Origin: an uncultured Oscillospiraceae bacterium
GTDB lineage: Bacteria; Bacillota_A; Clostridia; Oscillospirales; Acutalibacteraceae
DNA length: 33,561 bases
NCBI GenBank assembly: GCA_910589395.1
Contig: CAJUTL010000015.1
Coordinates: forward strand, 1 to 33,561
Direction: 5' to 3'
Under the pieces are notes generated by a model. It made no database searches. It saw only the letters and a program-made list of their open reading frames with translations, and was not told where the DNA came from. Within the stretch, counting starts at the first letter, position 1, and each line of letters starts with the position of its first letter. Both the position numbers and the translations under genes were made by a program. This document shows positions 15,290 to 22,710 of the stretch, piece by piece.

Positions 15290-16573
15290 ATGAAAAAGAA
15301 ATTGCGTAACCGGTTCGTTTCGCTTTTCCTGGCAGTGGTTTTCGTGCTGTGCGCTTCCGTTCCCGCCAACGCGGTATCGCCGGTGCAGGGGTGGATCACG
15401 GACAGCGACCTGTTTATCGGGGAGGAAGCGGCAAAATACATTGCGGAATTTTTTGTGCGGGACATGATAGAAACCGGCACCACCTGCTGGAATTCGGAAA
15501 CCGCTGTCACAAAGCTTGTTCCCCTGTATGATGAGACCGGGGAAAACGTGGTGAGCTACACCGCGGAGCTGACCCAGGGCTATCTTGTAATCTCCGCCTA
15601 TGCGGACGTGCCCAATATCATTTTGGAATGGGCGGACGAAGCGGAACCGATTTATGAGGAACTGCCTCTTCAGGAAAATTCTAAAATCATTTACGCCGGT
15701 GGCTTGGACTATTTTGCAGATCAAGGTGGTAACACAGTAGTCAGTGTTGATGGAATAGCTATACCCAAACAAAAGCTGTTCTGCGGATTGATGGAGCTGC
15801 GTAGCCCAGATAATATTCCTGCGAAGTTGGCGGAAGCCATTTCGGAGACTAAGCAAGCTGTTTCTGCCGGAGAGGCTGGGATTTCTCCACTTTCCAACAA
15901 ATATGGAGAAGATATTATTGACGTATATGAATATGCGACAAATACGTATGGTGGGACATGGAAATATAGTAACCATGCAAATCATTGGGATGAACATGCC
16001 AGTTCCGCTAGAGTTAGTTTATTTGAAAACTATAAAGGGGTTCATTACTATAATCACTGTGGACCTGTAGCAATTACAAATATTTTATCAATGTACGGAA
16101 AGAAATATGGAAATTCCTCACTTATTAACAAATCTTATGCGGAAATATTTGAAAAAGTGCTTGCGGCAAGTAAAACTGCTTCTCCAAACTATTACATAAA
16201 TGACCCTAATGGAGGAACAAAAGGCGAAACTGCAAATAAGTTTATCGAAGCCTCTTTCCGGCAGTTTGGCATAGCACCAGGGACAAAAATGAAAACTTTC
16301 GGACCATATGAAATAACCTATGAAAATATAGTAAATGCAACCACAGCGGATCGTCTGATGTATGTAATGCTGGTTGGCCATGAATGTTATGGAACACATC
16401 ATTTAGTTGCCTATGCCTATAATCGTATTTATAATACACAAAACAGTAACTTAAAGAAAGTTTTCTTAAAGGTATGTGATGGTCATGTGGTTACTCCGCG
16501 ATATATTGACGCAAGTCAATTATTTTCACAATATAATACAACTCCTTATTGGGAGGTAAAATTTTATGGATAA
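15290..16573 (+). CDS. Secreted papain/C39-like cysteine peptidase with a streptopain-type propeptide
   Basis: A 427-residue exported protein. The signal peptide covers about residues 1-25 and ends in VPANA. Residues about 35-125 resemble the inhibitory propeptide of streptopain-like enzymes: alternating EEAAKYIAEFF, then YTAELTQGYLVISAYADVPNIILEW. The catalytic part has YYNHCGPVAITNILSMYG with C257, the nucleophile pattern of papain/C39-like folds, and GTHHLVAYAY with H370/H371 as the histidine. A candidate third residue lies in KVCDGH. No membrane anchor is seen, so it should be released. The first 400 bp are GC-rich like the rest of the window. From about 15690, and strongly from 15890, the gene is AT-rich, suggesting the catalytic part came by recombination. 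Six small membrane-protein genes follow in the same direction, starting 26 bp away. Exact peptidase family is uncertain. Confidence 0.78.
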   Translation: MKKKLRNRFVSLFLAVVFVLCASVPANAVSPVQGWITDSDLFIGEEAAKYIAEFFVRDMIETGTTCWNSETAVTKLVPLYDETGENVVSYTAELTQGYLVISAYADVPNIILEWADEAEPIYEELPLQENSKIIYAGGLDYFADQGGNTVVSVDGIAIPKQKLFCGLMELRSPDNIPAKLAEAISETKQAVSAGEAGISPLSNKYGEDIIDVYEYATNTYGGTWKYSNHANHWDEHASSARVSLFENYKGVHYYNHCGPVAITNILSMYGKKYGNSSLINKSYAEIFEKVLAASKTASPNYYINDPNGGTKGETANKFIEASFRQFGIAPGTKMKTFGPYEITYENIVNATTADRLMYVMLVGHECYGTHHLVAYAYNRIYNTQNSNLKKVFLKVCDGHVVTPRYIDASQLFSQYNTTPYWEVKFYG

Positions 16574-16599
16574 TTCAAGGTAAAGCAAGGAGCAGTAAC

Positions 16600-17046
16600 A
16601 TGCAGCAAATGGAAACTACCAAAAAGCATTTAATCTTTTTTCTTTCTATCACCGTTCTTTTTGCCATCGGGCTTTCATTGATCGCCTGTACAGGCACCCC
16701 TTTCTCACAAGAGTCCCCCTTGGAGCCCGGGCAGCTATTTCGCTTTCGTAAAGAAGCCGTGACGGGCCTTACCTTAAGGAGCGGCGCTTCCAACAAAAGG
16801 GAGCTTAACGGGGAAGAGCTTGCAAAAGCGCTGTCCTGTCTGGAAAGCTTTCGGTATCAGTCCGTGGTCTATGAAGAACCGGTAGGAGGAAAAAACGAGT
16901 ACAGCTTTTTCCTGCAAAGCGTTTCCGAAAGGGCTCCCTCCGCTTATTCCACGGTAGTTACCTTTCGGGAAAACGGGATTCGGATAGGCGGTTACTGGTA
17001 CCTGAGCGAGCAGGATTCTTTACGGGAACTGATGGAGCTTCTGTAA
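16600..17046 (+). CDS. Cluster protein 1: small lipoprotein of the EPGQ/LNxFRY family
   Basis: A 148-residue protein, not assigned to a known family. A signal peptide ends in the lipobox LIAC with C30, so it is probably a lipoprotein. EPGQLF is at 42-47, an alternating V-GLTLR strand follows, LESFRY is at 81-86, and the C-terminus has GIRIGGYWYLSEQDSLRELMELL-like residues. These landmarks recur in the next five genes at matching spacing. The ATG at 16600 is chosen because AAGGAG lies 7 nt upstream; an ATG at 16549 would overlap the peptidase gene and lacks a site. It should face the outside of the cell, next to the secreted peptidase's site of action. Confidence 0.75.
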   Translation: MQQMETTKKHLIFFLSITVLFAIGLSLIACTGTPFSQESPLEPGQLFRFRKEAVTGLTLRSGASNKRELNGEELAKALSCLESFRYQSVVYEEPVGGKNEYSFFLQSVSERAPSAYSTVVTFRENGIRIGGYWYLSEQDSLRELMELL

Positions 17047-17067
17047 TGACCGGAAAGGAACGCGCTG

Positions 17068-17520
17068 ATGAAACTTTTAGAAGCAAAGAAAGCCGGAAAA
17101 AAGCGGATGATCTTTACCCTTTATTTTCTCTTGGCACTGGCGGCGGTATGCCTGGTGATCTCCGGCTGTGTCCGGCTGTGGAGCAAAAATCAAATGGAGC
17201 CCGGCCAGATATTCCGCCTTTCCAGGAACAAGGTTTCCACCATAGAGCTTGTGGAGCGCCGAAGCGGAAAAAAGACAGTCGTTCAAGATGAGGAAACGCT
17301 GGCCTGGGCTATAGATGCCCTCAATGCTTACAGATATTCCTATGTCTTTTTCTTTGACAAAGAACGGGCAGACCTGGAGGACGGCTTTGAGCTCCGGATT
17401 CATAACGGCTGGCAATGGGAAAGCTATATTTTCGCCAGGGAAGGCTTCTTAATCGATGGACTCTGGTACGGAGGAGACAGCATAACGCTGTCCGAGCTCA
17501 GCAGCCTTGTGACCTCTTAA
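17068..17520 (+). CDS. Cluster protein 2: small lipoprotein of the EPGQ/LNxFRY family
   Basis: 150 residues. A basic N-terminus (MKLLEAKKAGKKR), a hydrophobic helix and the lipobox VISGC with C34 indicate a lipoprotein. EPGQIF is at 44-49, VSTIELVERRSGK follows, LNAYRY is at 85-90, and the end carries GFLIDGLWYGGD and an LxxL tail. It shares the landmark residues with protein 1 but little else, so the duplication is old. The gap from protein 1 is 21 bp, and a GGAAAGGAA site precedes the ATG. No function can be given beyond anchored extracellular. Confidence 0.72.
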   Translation: MKLLEAKKAGKKRMIFTLYFLLALAAVCLVISGCVRLWSKNQMEPGQIFRLSRNKVSTIELVERRSGKKTVVQDEETLAWAIDALNAYRYSYVFFFDKERADLEDGFELRIHNGWQWESYIFAREGFLIDGLWYGGDSITLSELSSLVTS

Positions 17521-17602
17521 GGCAATGCTGTACAAGTTACGGCTAACGTATAGAATTGTGTGGTGTATCTTGTTGGTACAAGTTCTAAAAGGAGGCGCCA
17601 GC

Positions 17603-18118
17603 CTGGAAGAGCAGAAGGGAAAGAAAAAGAATAGCAAAAAGCGGAAAATTCCGCTTTTCCTGATCATTATGTTCCTGGGAGTAAGCCTTTTCGCGCTGGG
17701 AAGAATGGTCTATGCAAAATACGTGGTTCCCAGGCCGGTGGAGTTTACTACCTTTTCTCCATTTGAAAGAAGAATTTTTGACCTGGACGCGTCAGAAATA
17801 GCAGCAATTCGTTTTTTTAGCTGGGAGCGAGTCTATAGTAACGGAACCCGGAGAGCACCGTTTTACACCTTCGATACAAAAGAAGAAATTGAGACTTTTG
17901 TAGAGTACCTCAATTCTTTTCGATATACCCATACAGCGCCCGGTCCGGATCCTGTCAATTTGGGAAAGGAAGGTCTACCTGCTTGCAGATTCTTGGCAGA
18001 AACGAAGAACGGAGAAAATTTCCACTGCAGTTTCGAGCAAAACCGCGTTTACATCGGCGAGGTGTGGTACTACGGCGATCCAGGCTTTTTCCAAAAGCTG
18101 ATGGATTTAGAGAAGTAG
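17603..18118 (+). CDS. Cluster protein 3: membrane-anchored family member with apparent CTG start
   Basis: About 171 residues. It has a lysine-rich N-terminus, one transmembrane helix (about residues 16-34, PLFLIIMFLGVSLFALG) and an extracellular domain with FDLDASEI, LNSFRY at 103-108 and WYYGD at 155-159. The first 62 residues are almost identical to protein 4. By that alignment the start is CTG at 17603, 7 nt after an excellent AGGAGG, where protein 4 and the relic at 21210 have ATG. An upstream in-frame ATG at 17525 has no good ribosome binding site but would give a 197-residue product. It may be translated poorly or from either start. Confidence 0.65.
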   Translation: MEEQKGKKKNSKKRKIPLFLIIMFLGVSLFALGRMVYAKYVVPRPVEFTTFSPFERRIFDLDASEIAAIRFFSWERVYSNGTRRAPFYTFDTKEEIETFVEYLNSFRYTHTAPGPDPVNLGKEGLPACRFLAETKNGENFHCSFEQNRVYIGEVWYYGDPGFFQKLMDLEK

Positions 18119-18257
18119 TGTCAAAAGAAGACTCCTCCTCTCCTTTTTGCTTGCTTTCAATTTCCCGATTCGGTGAGTGTTTATCCTGAGAGAGTTGTAT
18201 AAGGAGTAAAGAAAACATCAGTATATTGAACTCATCTTCTAACCAGGAGGAATCGGC

Positions 18258-18776
18258 ATGGAAGAGCAGAAGGCGGAGAAAAGGAGCGGCAAAAAACGGA
18301 AAATTCCGCTTTTCCTGATCATCATGTTCCTGGGAGTAAGCCTTTTTGCACTGGGGAAGATGGTCTATGTAAAATACGTGATTCCTCGGCCAGTGGAGGT
18401 TACCATTTTTGCACCTTTTGAGAGAAGAATTTTTGACCTGAACGCGTCAGAAATAGAAATCATCGGGTTGACCGGCAGTGTACGTATCACTAGTTATGGA
18501 GATCATCTACCTCCCTTATATTGTGATCTTGAAGGGAAAGAAGAAATTAAAGATATGGTAGACTACCTCAATTCCTTTCGATACACGCATACAGAACCCG
18601 GCCCGGATTTCCGAAATCTGGGAAAGGGCGGCCATACTTATTGCAGTCTGGCTATGAGGAAACAAACAGGAGAAACCTTTGGCTGCCATATTGAGGAAGA
18701 CCGTGTTTGTATCGGAGAAGTATGGTATTACGGTGACCCGGATTTTTTCCAAAAGCTGCTGGAGCTGGTAAACTAA
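18258..18776 (+). CDS. Cluster protein 4: membrane-anchored family member
   Basis: 172 residues. Architecture as in protein 3: KRSGKKRKIPLFLIIMFLGV anchor helix, RPVEVTIFAPFERRIFDLN, LNSFRY at 104-109, and GEVWYYGDPDFFQKLLEL at the end. The anchor and C-terminal blocks match protein 3 closely, while the middle (LTGSVRITSYGDHLPPLY against FFSWERVYSNGTRRAPFY) has diverged strongly. CCAGGAGG precedes the ATG. The 139-bp gap upstream contains a leader (GTGAGTG, then TTGTATAAGGAG) repeated before protein 5, pointing to tandem duplication. Confidence 0.75.
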   Translation: MEEQKAEKRSGKKRKIPLFLIIMFLGVSLFALGKMVYVKYVIPRPVEVTIFAPFERRIFDLNASEIEIIGLTGSVRITSYGDHLPPLYCDLEGKEEIKDMVDYLNSFRYTHTEPGPDFRNLGKGGHTYCSLAMRKQTGETFGCHIEEDRVCIGEVWYYGDPDFFQKLLELVN

Positions 18777-18784
18777 GTGGAAAA

Positions 18785-18814
18785 GGAGAGGGAAGTTCTC
18801 TCTTTTTCTCTTTT
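18785..18814 (+). terminator. Weak terminator-like hairpin between cluster genes 4 and 5
   Basis: GAGAG and CTCTC with a 7-nt loop are followed by TTTTTCTCTTTT. The stem is short, so read-through to the next genes is likely. Confidence 0.4.
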
Positions 18815-18867
18815 CAGTGAGTGCTTTTCCTGTGAGCATTGTATAAAGGAGAAAGGGGGGATCCACT

Positions 18868-19395
18868 ATGAAAAAGCAAAAAAATGACAGAAGTCGCACT
18901 GCTCTTTTCCTTCTTCCGCCGCTCCTCCTCCTGATCGCCGGAATCGCGGAGGTGTTGTTCTTTTCTTCTGTTCGCTCGGAAGAACCGCCGCTGGAACCGG
19001 GACAGGCCTTTCGGTTTCAGACCCGAGATGTACAAAAAATCGGGCTTTGTCTCTGTTCTAACGAGGGGGTAACTGTAAAAGAAGTCTCTCTGGAAACTCC
19101 GGAACAGATCGGCAGAATAGTCGATGCCTTAAACGGCTTTCGCTACCGGAAAAGCAAATTTATCAATCTAATGGATCCTCAGGCATCTTCTGAGACGCCT
19201 TCTTTACAAAAAAACTATGTCGCTATTGATTTGATTTTTACTTCCGGTAAGTCTTGCGGGTGTTTTCCACGTGAAAATGGGGAACTCCGGTTACGGGATA
19301 TTCGGCGCAGGTTTATCGGAGATACCTCGGCCCTGCTTTCTGTTTGTCACGAGTTTCTGGAGGAAGGGGGAAGTCAATATGGAACAGAGGGCTAA
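18868..19395 (+). CDS. Cluster protein 5: membrane-anchored family member
   Basis: 175 residues. One N-terminal hydrophobic helix (ALFLLPPLLLLIAGIAEVLFF), no lipobox cysteine, then EPGQAF at 43-48 and LNGFRY at 88-93. The C-terminus departs from the WYxGD form and reads RRFIGDTSALLSVCHEFLEE, retaining GD and the leucine spacing. An AAAGGAGAAAGGGGGG region precedes the ATG. Its end overlaps the next start by 17 bp. A decayed copy of its last codons lies at 7860-7940 on the other strand, still in front of a copy of protein 6. Confidence 0.72.
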   Translation: MKKQKNDRSRTALFLLPPLLLLIAGIAEVLFFSSVRSEEPPLEPGQAFRFQTRDVQKIGLCLCSNEGVTVKEVSLETPEQIGRIVDALNGFRYRKSKFINLMDPQASSETPSLQKNYVAIDLIFTSGKSCGCFPRENGELRLRDIRRRFIGDTSALLSVCHEFLEEGGSQYGTEG

Positions 19396-19906
19396 AAAGC
19401 GCTGGAAAAAGTGGGTACAGCTTGGCGCTTATGTCCTGCTCCTGGGACTTGGGCTTTTCTTCCTTTTCGATTATGGACGCTGTAGCCTCAAGCAGCTGCA
19501 AATGGAACCGGGACAGCTTTTTTGCCTTTCCGAGGAAGAGTTGATTCGGATTTCCCTGATCGACCCCGAAAGCGGGATCGAAATGAACCGCTATCCCGGC
19601 GAGGACAGGACAAAGCGGGCGATCGAAGTGTTGAACGAGTATCGCTACAGCTACATTCTACCGGAGGAAGCCATCACCAATATGGATTATGGCATTGCCG
19701 GTACCGTGGAGATTCACACCCGGTACCGGACAGAGACCTATCGCTTTTCTACCCGGGGCGTTCTGAAGAACGGGTTCTGGTATTGCGGAGATGCCCGCTT
19801 GATCGGCTTTATTCCCTCAGTGCTGTCTACTCCCGAGCTTGTACCTCCCTCTTCTCCGGGCCCCACCGGGATTCCGGACTTTCCTCTTCCGGGACAGGAA
19901 GAATGA
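19379..19906 (+). CDS. Cluster protein 6: membrane-anchored family member with proline-rich tail
   Basis: 175 residues. A basic N-terminus (MEQRAKKRWKKW) precedes one helix (LGAYVLLLGLGLFFLF). EPGQLF is at 43-48, LNEYRY at 85-90, and GVLKNGFWYCGD near 150. A proline-rich tail, TPELVPPSSPGPTG, follows and is unique in the cluster. The ATG at 19379 is preceded by GAGGAAGGGGG; an upstream frame from 19271 runs inside protein 5 and is not used. A frameshifted relic of this gene is at 7521-7843. It ends the cluster; the next gene is convergent. Confidence 0.74.
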   Translation: MEQRAKKRWKKWVQLGAYVLLLGLGLFFLFDYGRCSLKQLQMEPGQLFCLSEEELIRISLIDPESGIEMNRYPGEDRTKRAIEVLNEYRYSYILPEEAITNMDYGIAGTVEIHTRYRTETYRFSTRGVLKNGFWYCGDARLIGFIPSVLSTPELVPPSSPGPTGIPDFPLPGQEE

Positions 19907-19976
19907 AGCGGTTTTCTCCTTGAAATTGACCACTTCTGATCAAAAATTCGTCTTTTCCTCTATTTTCAAGCAAACC

Positions 19977-20906
19977 CTAGCGGTATTTTGCCGCTATTTC
20001 TTCACTGCTCTCTGAAAAAAGCGACTGAGCGATCTTCTGGACATTTTCAACAGGGAGTTCGGCCAGACTGCCTCTGTCTTTTTTTAAGCATATCTCAAAT
20101 CCTCTCACAATGCGCTCCGCAGCTAATCCATGCCCATTGCCTGTTTTTGTTACATCGGCCTGACTCACGAAACGCTTCAGCATTTTCCGCTCTCTGGAAT
20201 AAATCAATTCTACCAGCTTGGCGCGGTATTCCAGTTCCTCGCTTGTGATGCCCTTATAGCGGGCTTGGTCCATGGCATGCTGAGCTTCGTGTTTCAGAAG
20301 GGACACTTGGAAATCTTCTGACTCCAGATCATAAGCGGCTCTGACGCAGTGAATCAAGCCATCGCCATTGGACCAGCCGCCAGTGCCCGTTTCGCCAAAG
20401 GAAATGTAGTCCAGCCAGCTTTTCATAATGAACCCGTCCAGAAATTTAACAGCGTAGTCCTGCTTGCCCTCCGGCAGCTCCACCTTATAATGTCTCAGTT
20501 CCTCGACCTTCCATATATACGGACCGTAGTATCCACTGGTTCGTCCTGTCAGAGCGTAAAATGACTTCCGGTGGAACGCCGTTTCTGCCATTTCCTCCAG
20601 CTTGTCCAGCGAAGCATCGGACGCTGTTTGAAACAGTTCTGCCAACCGTTCCCGCAGCCGTTGCGCAGTTTCTTCGGCAGGCAGCTCCAAATAAAAGACC
20701 TCCCGGTAATACTTCTGATAGATCAAGAGGATTTCGTTCAGTTCCGTATCTACATCGTAAGTCAGGTAGTGTTCTTTTTGATACAAGTCCACACCCTTTT
20801 GATAGAGTGCTGCCGTTTCCGGGAACTGTTTCCAATACGTCATTGCTGCCCGAAGGTTTCCCTTTATAAGCATTTCACGTAGGGTCTCCTTCTCAAATTT
20901 TTTCAT
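19977..20906 (-). CDS. Putative zinc metallopeptidase-like protein (HEAQH motif)
   Basis: A 309-residue protein of no family I can name. It has no signal peptide or membrane segment. The N-terminal 120 residues look helical and charged. The notable feature is LLKHEAQHAMD with H206, E207 and H210, the HExxH zinc-binding pattern, followed by ELEYRAKLVEL, whose E226 could be the third ligand as in gluzincins. GYYGPYIW and FGETGTGGWSNGDG are conserved-looking glycine/aromatic blocks before it. GGAGGG precedes the ATG and a strong promoter lies upstream. It converges on the small-protein cluster, so a functional link is only by position. Confidence 0.7.
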   Translation of the reverse strand: MKKFEKETLREMLIKGNLRAAMTYWKQFPETAALYQKGVDLYQKEHYLTYDVDTELNEILLIYQKYYREVFYLELPAEETAQRLRERLAELFQTASDASLDKLEEMAETAFHRKSFYALTGRTSGYYGPYIWKVEELRHYKVELPEGKQDYAVKFLDGFIMKSWLDYISFGETGTGGWSNGDGLIHCVRAAYDLESEDFQVSLLKHEAQHAMDQARYKGITSEELEYRAKLVELIYSRERKMLKRFVSQADVTKTGNGHGLAAERIVRGFEICLKKDRGSLAELPVENVQKIAQSLFSESSEEIAAKYR

Positions 20907-20943
20907 AGCGCAAACCCTCCAAACCCATATTTCTCATGAACCA

Positions 20944-20972
20944 AGTATACCGCCAATATGAATGACAGTCAA
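20944..20972 (-). promoter_or_regulatory. Promoter of the HEAQH-motif gene
   Basis: On the minus strand TTGACT (20972-20967) and TATACT (20949-20944) are 17 bp apart, 38 bp before the start codon. Confidence 0.75.
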
Positions 20973-21149
20973 CTCTCATTGATAGGCCCTGGTAGTAGTA
21001 GCAAGCAATACCCCGGTATATACACGGCGCAGCTTGTTGAGGGCCAATAAGGGAAAGGGAGTGCCCAAGGTTATCCTCGGACGCTCTCGTTTCGGTTCCC
21101 TTCTGCTGGTCGATCACAGCCTTTAGCCTGTGACATTCTGTCATAAATG

Positions 21150-21266
21150 AGCTGCCAGTCGTGTTGTATAAGAATTACAGAGCTTATCTTCTAACCAGGA
21201 GGCGCCGGCATGGAAAAGCAGAAGGGGGAGAAAAAGCCTTGCGGGCCGCCGGAAAAAAGTGTATGA
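21150..21266 (+). pseudogene. Truncated 5' remnant of a cluster-type gene
   Basis: TTGTATAAG, then CTTCTAACCAGGAGG and ATGGAAAAGCAGAAGG reproduce the leader and first codons of cluster gene 4. Only MEKQKGEKK is family-like; the frame then runs into unrelated sequence and stops at 21264-21266 after 18 codons. The transmembrane and extracellular parts are gone. It shows that the array once extended beyond the convergent gene, or that a copy was inserted here. Confidence 0.65.
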
Positions 21267-21302
21267 TGAGAAACATCAGAGACGTGAAAGGGGACGGGTT
21301 TC

Positions 21303-21734
21303 GTGGAACAGCAGGCAAGGCAAAAGGCGCTGGAGATCATGGAGCAAAGGTTCGGGTGCGATGCTTTGATCGCTTTGGCTACAACGGCGGGGGAAGTTCC
21401 CTTTGTACGGGCGGTCAACAGCTACTATGAAGACGGCTCCTTTTATGTTATCACCCATGCGGGATCCAGGAAAATGCGACAGCTGGAGCAAAATCCCCGT
21501 GCCGCCATTTGCGGAGACTGGTTCACGGGCCATGCCCTGGGGGAAAGCCTGGGGTGGCTTCGCCTGCCGGAGAACGCGGAGCTGGCGGATAAGCTGCGGG
21601 CGGTGTTTGCCGAGTGGTACGATAACGGCCACGTGGACGAAAGCGATGAAAACACGGTGATCCTTCGGCTGCGCCTGACAGACGGCACGCTGGCGGATCA
21701 CGGTACATGGTATCAGATAGACTTTACCGAATAG
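21303..21734 (+). CDS. Pyridoxamine 5'-phosphate oxidase-like flavoprotein
   Basis: A 143-residue small split-barrel protein of the PNPOx-like superfamily, which typically binds FMN or a related cofactor. Visible blocks are ALATTAGEVPFVRAVNSYYEDGSFYVITHAGSRKMRQLEQNPRAAIC, the order usual for this fold (strand, strand, then the K-M-xx-L-xxNP motif), and a C-terminal strand region TVILRLRLTDGTL. The substrate is not predictable. The GTG start at 21303 has AAAGGGG upstream. The next gene may be in the same transcript. Confidence 0.85.
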   Translation: MEQQARQKALEIMEQRFGCDALIALATTAGEVPFVRAVNSYYEDGSFYVITHAGSRKMRQLEQNPRAAICGDWFTGHALGESLGWLRLPENAELADKLRAVFAEWYDNGHVDESDENTVILRLRLTDGTLADHGTWYQIDFTE

Positions 21735-21833
21735 GAAATTTCACACTTGGAGCTTGTACCGATGGGAGAAAACTGTACGCATATCTTGTCGGAGTTGCCT
21801 TTATGTTATCCGGCAGGAAGGGAGGACTTTCTT

Positions 21834-22631
21834 TTGAAAACCGGGATCAGCACGGCTTGCTTGTACCCCATGGAAACGGAGCAGGCCCTTGCCCTTCTTC
21901 TTTCCTTGGGCTACCGGCGGTTCGAGGTGTTCTTAAATGCCTTTGAAGAGCTGGAAAAGCCTTTCCTTGGGGAGCTGAAGCGGAGGGCGGAGGAATACGG
22001 CGCTTCCTTTTGCTCTGTTCACCCCTTTACCAGCCCCATGGAAAGCCTGCTGCTGTTCGGGGAATATTCCCGGCGCACCGAGGAGGGGTTCCGGCTGTAT
22101 GGTCGGTATGCGGAAGCGGCGGCCTATCTGGGCGGGAAATATGTGGTGCTCCACGGCCAGCGTCAGGGTGCGGGGCCCCTTTCCGAAGAAGCCTATTGGG
22201 AGCGGTTCGGGCAGCTGACCCGTTTCCTTGCCTCTTCCGGAGCGAGGCCCGCCCAGGAAAATGTGCGGGATCACAGAAGCAGCGATCCTGATTTTATCAA
22301 AGGCATGAGGGAGTATTTGCAGGAAGACTGCGCTTTTGTGCTGGACGTGAAGCAATGCGTTCAATCAGGCTGTACCCCAAAGGAAATGGCGGAAGCCATG
22401 GGAAACAGGCTTGCCCACGTTCATCTCAGCGATCACAAGCCCGGCGCGCCCTGCCTGCTGCCCGGCGCGGGAGCGTTTGATTTTTCCTTCTTCCGAAAGA
22501 CGCTGGAAGGAATTTCCTATCAGGAAACGATTGTGACAGAGGTGTACCGGCGGAATTTTTCTCAGCCGGAGGAGCTGGAAGCGGCCCGCCTGATGGTGGA
22601 AAGCTGCTTTTCAGACGACTTTTTTTCCTGA
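21834..22631 (+). CDS. Sugar phosphate isomerase/epimerase-like TIM barrel (AP endonuclease 2 family)
   Basis: About 265 residues. Conserved metal-binding positions appear in order: H in FCSVHPF, H in VVLHGQ, E in AQENV, D in FVLDVKQ, HVHLSDH, and E in VTEVYRR. This pattern belongs to the xylose isomerase-like TIM barrel family, which includes sugar epimerases and endonuclease IV. The frame is open to 21747, but TTG at 21834 is preferred because AAGGGAGG lies 8 nt upstream and the resulting LKTGISTACLYP start matches the first barrel strand. Substrate unknown. Confidence 0.85.
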   Translation: MKTGISTACLYPMETEQALALLLSLGYRRFEVFLNAFEELEKPFLGELKRRAEEYGASFCSVHPFTSPMESLLLFGEYSRRTEEGFRLYGRYAEAAAYLGGKYVVLHGQRQGAGPLSEEAYWERFGQLTRFLASSGARPAQENVRDHRSSDPDFIKGMREYLQEDCAFVLDVKQCVQSGCTPKEMAEAMGNRLAHVHLSDHKPGAPCLLPGAGAFDFSFFRKTLEGISYQETIVTEVYRRNFSQPEELEAARLMVESCFSDDFFS

Positions 22632-22636
22632 ATTTC

Positions 22637-22666
22637 TTGCTTTTTCCACATGTGGTAGTGTATAAT
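22637..22666 (+). promoter_or_regulatory. Promoter of nrdR
   Basis: TTGCTT at 22637-22642 and TATAAT at 22661-22666 with 18-bp spacing. The spacer holds the perfect palindrome CCACATGTGG (22646-22655), which may be a binding site. Confidence 0.65.
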
Positions 22667-22710
22667 ACTAACAATAACAGTATGTATGAGTATTCAGGAG
22701 GTGCCAGATT

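Noticed and set aside
20893..21144. 83-codon minus-strand frame just upstream of the HEAQH-motif gene
   Set aside because: The consensus-like promoter TTGACT-17-TATACT lies inside it, and no ribosome binding site precedes it.
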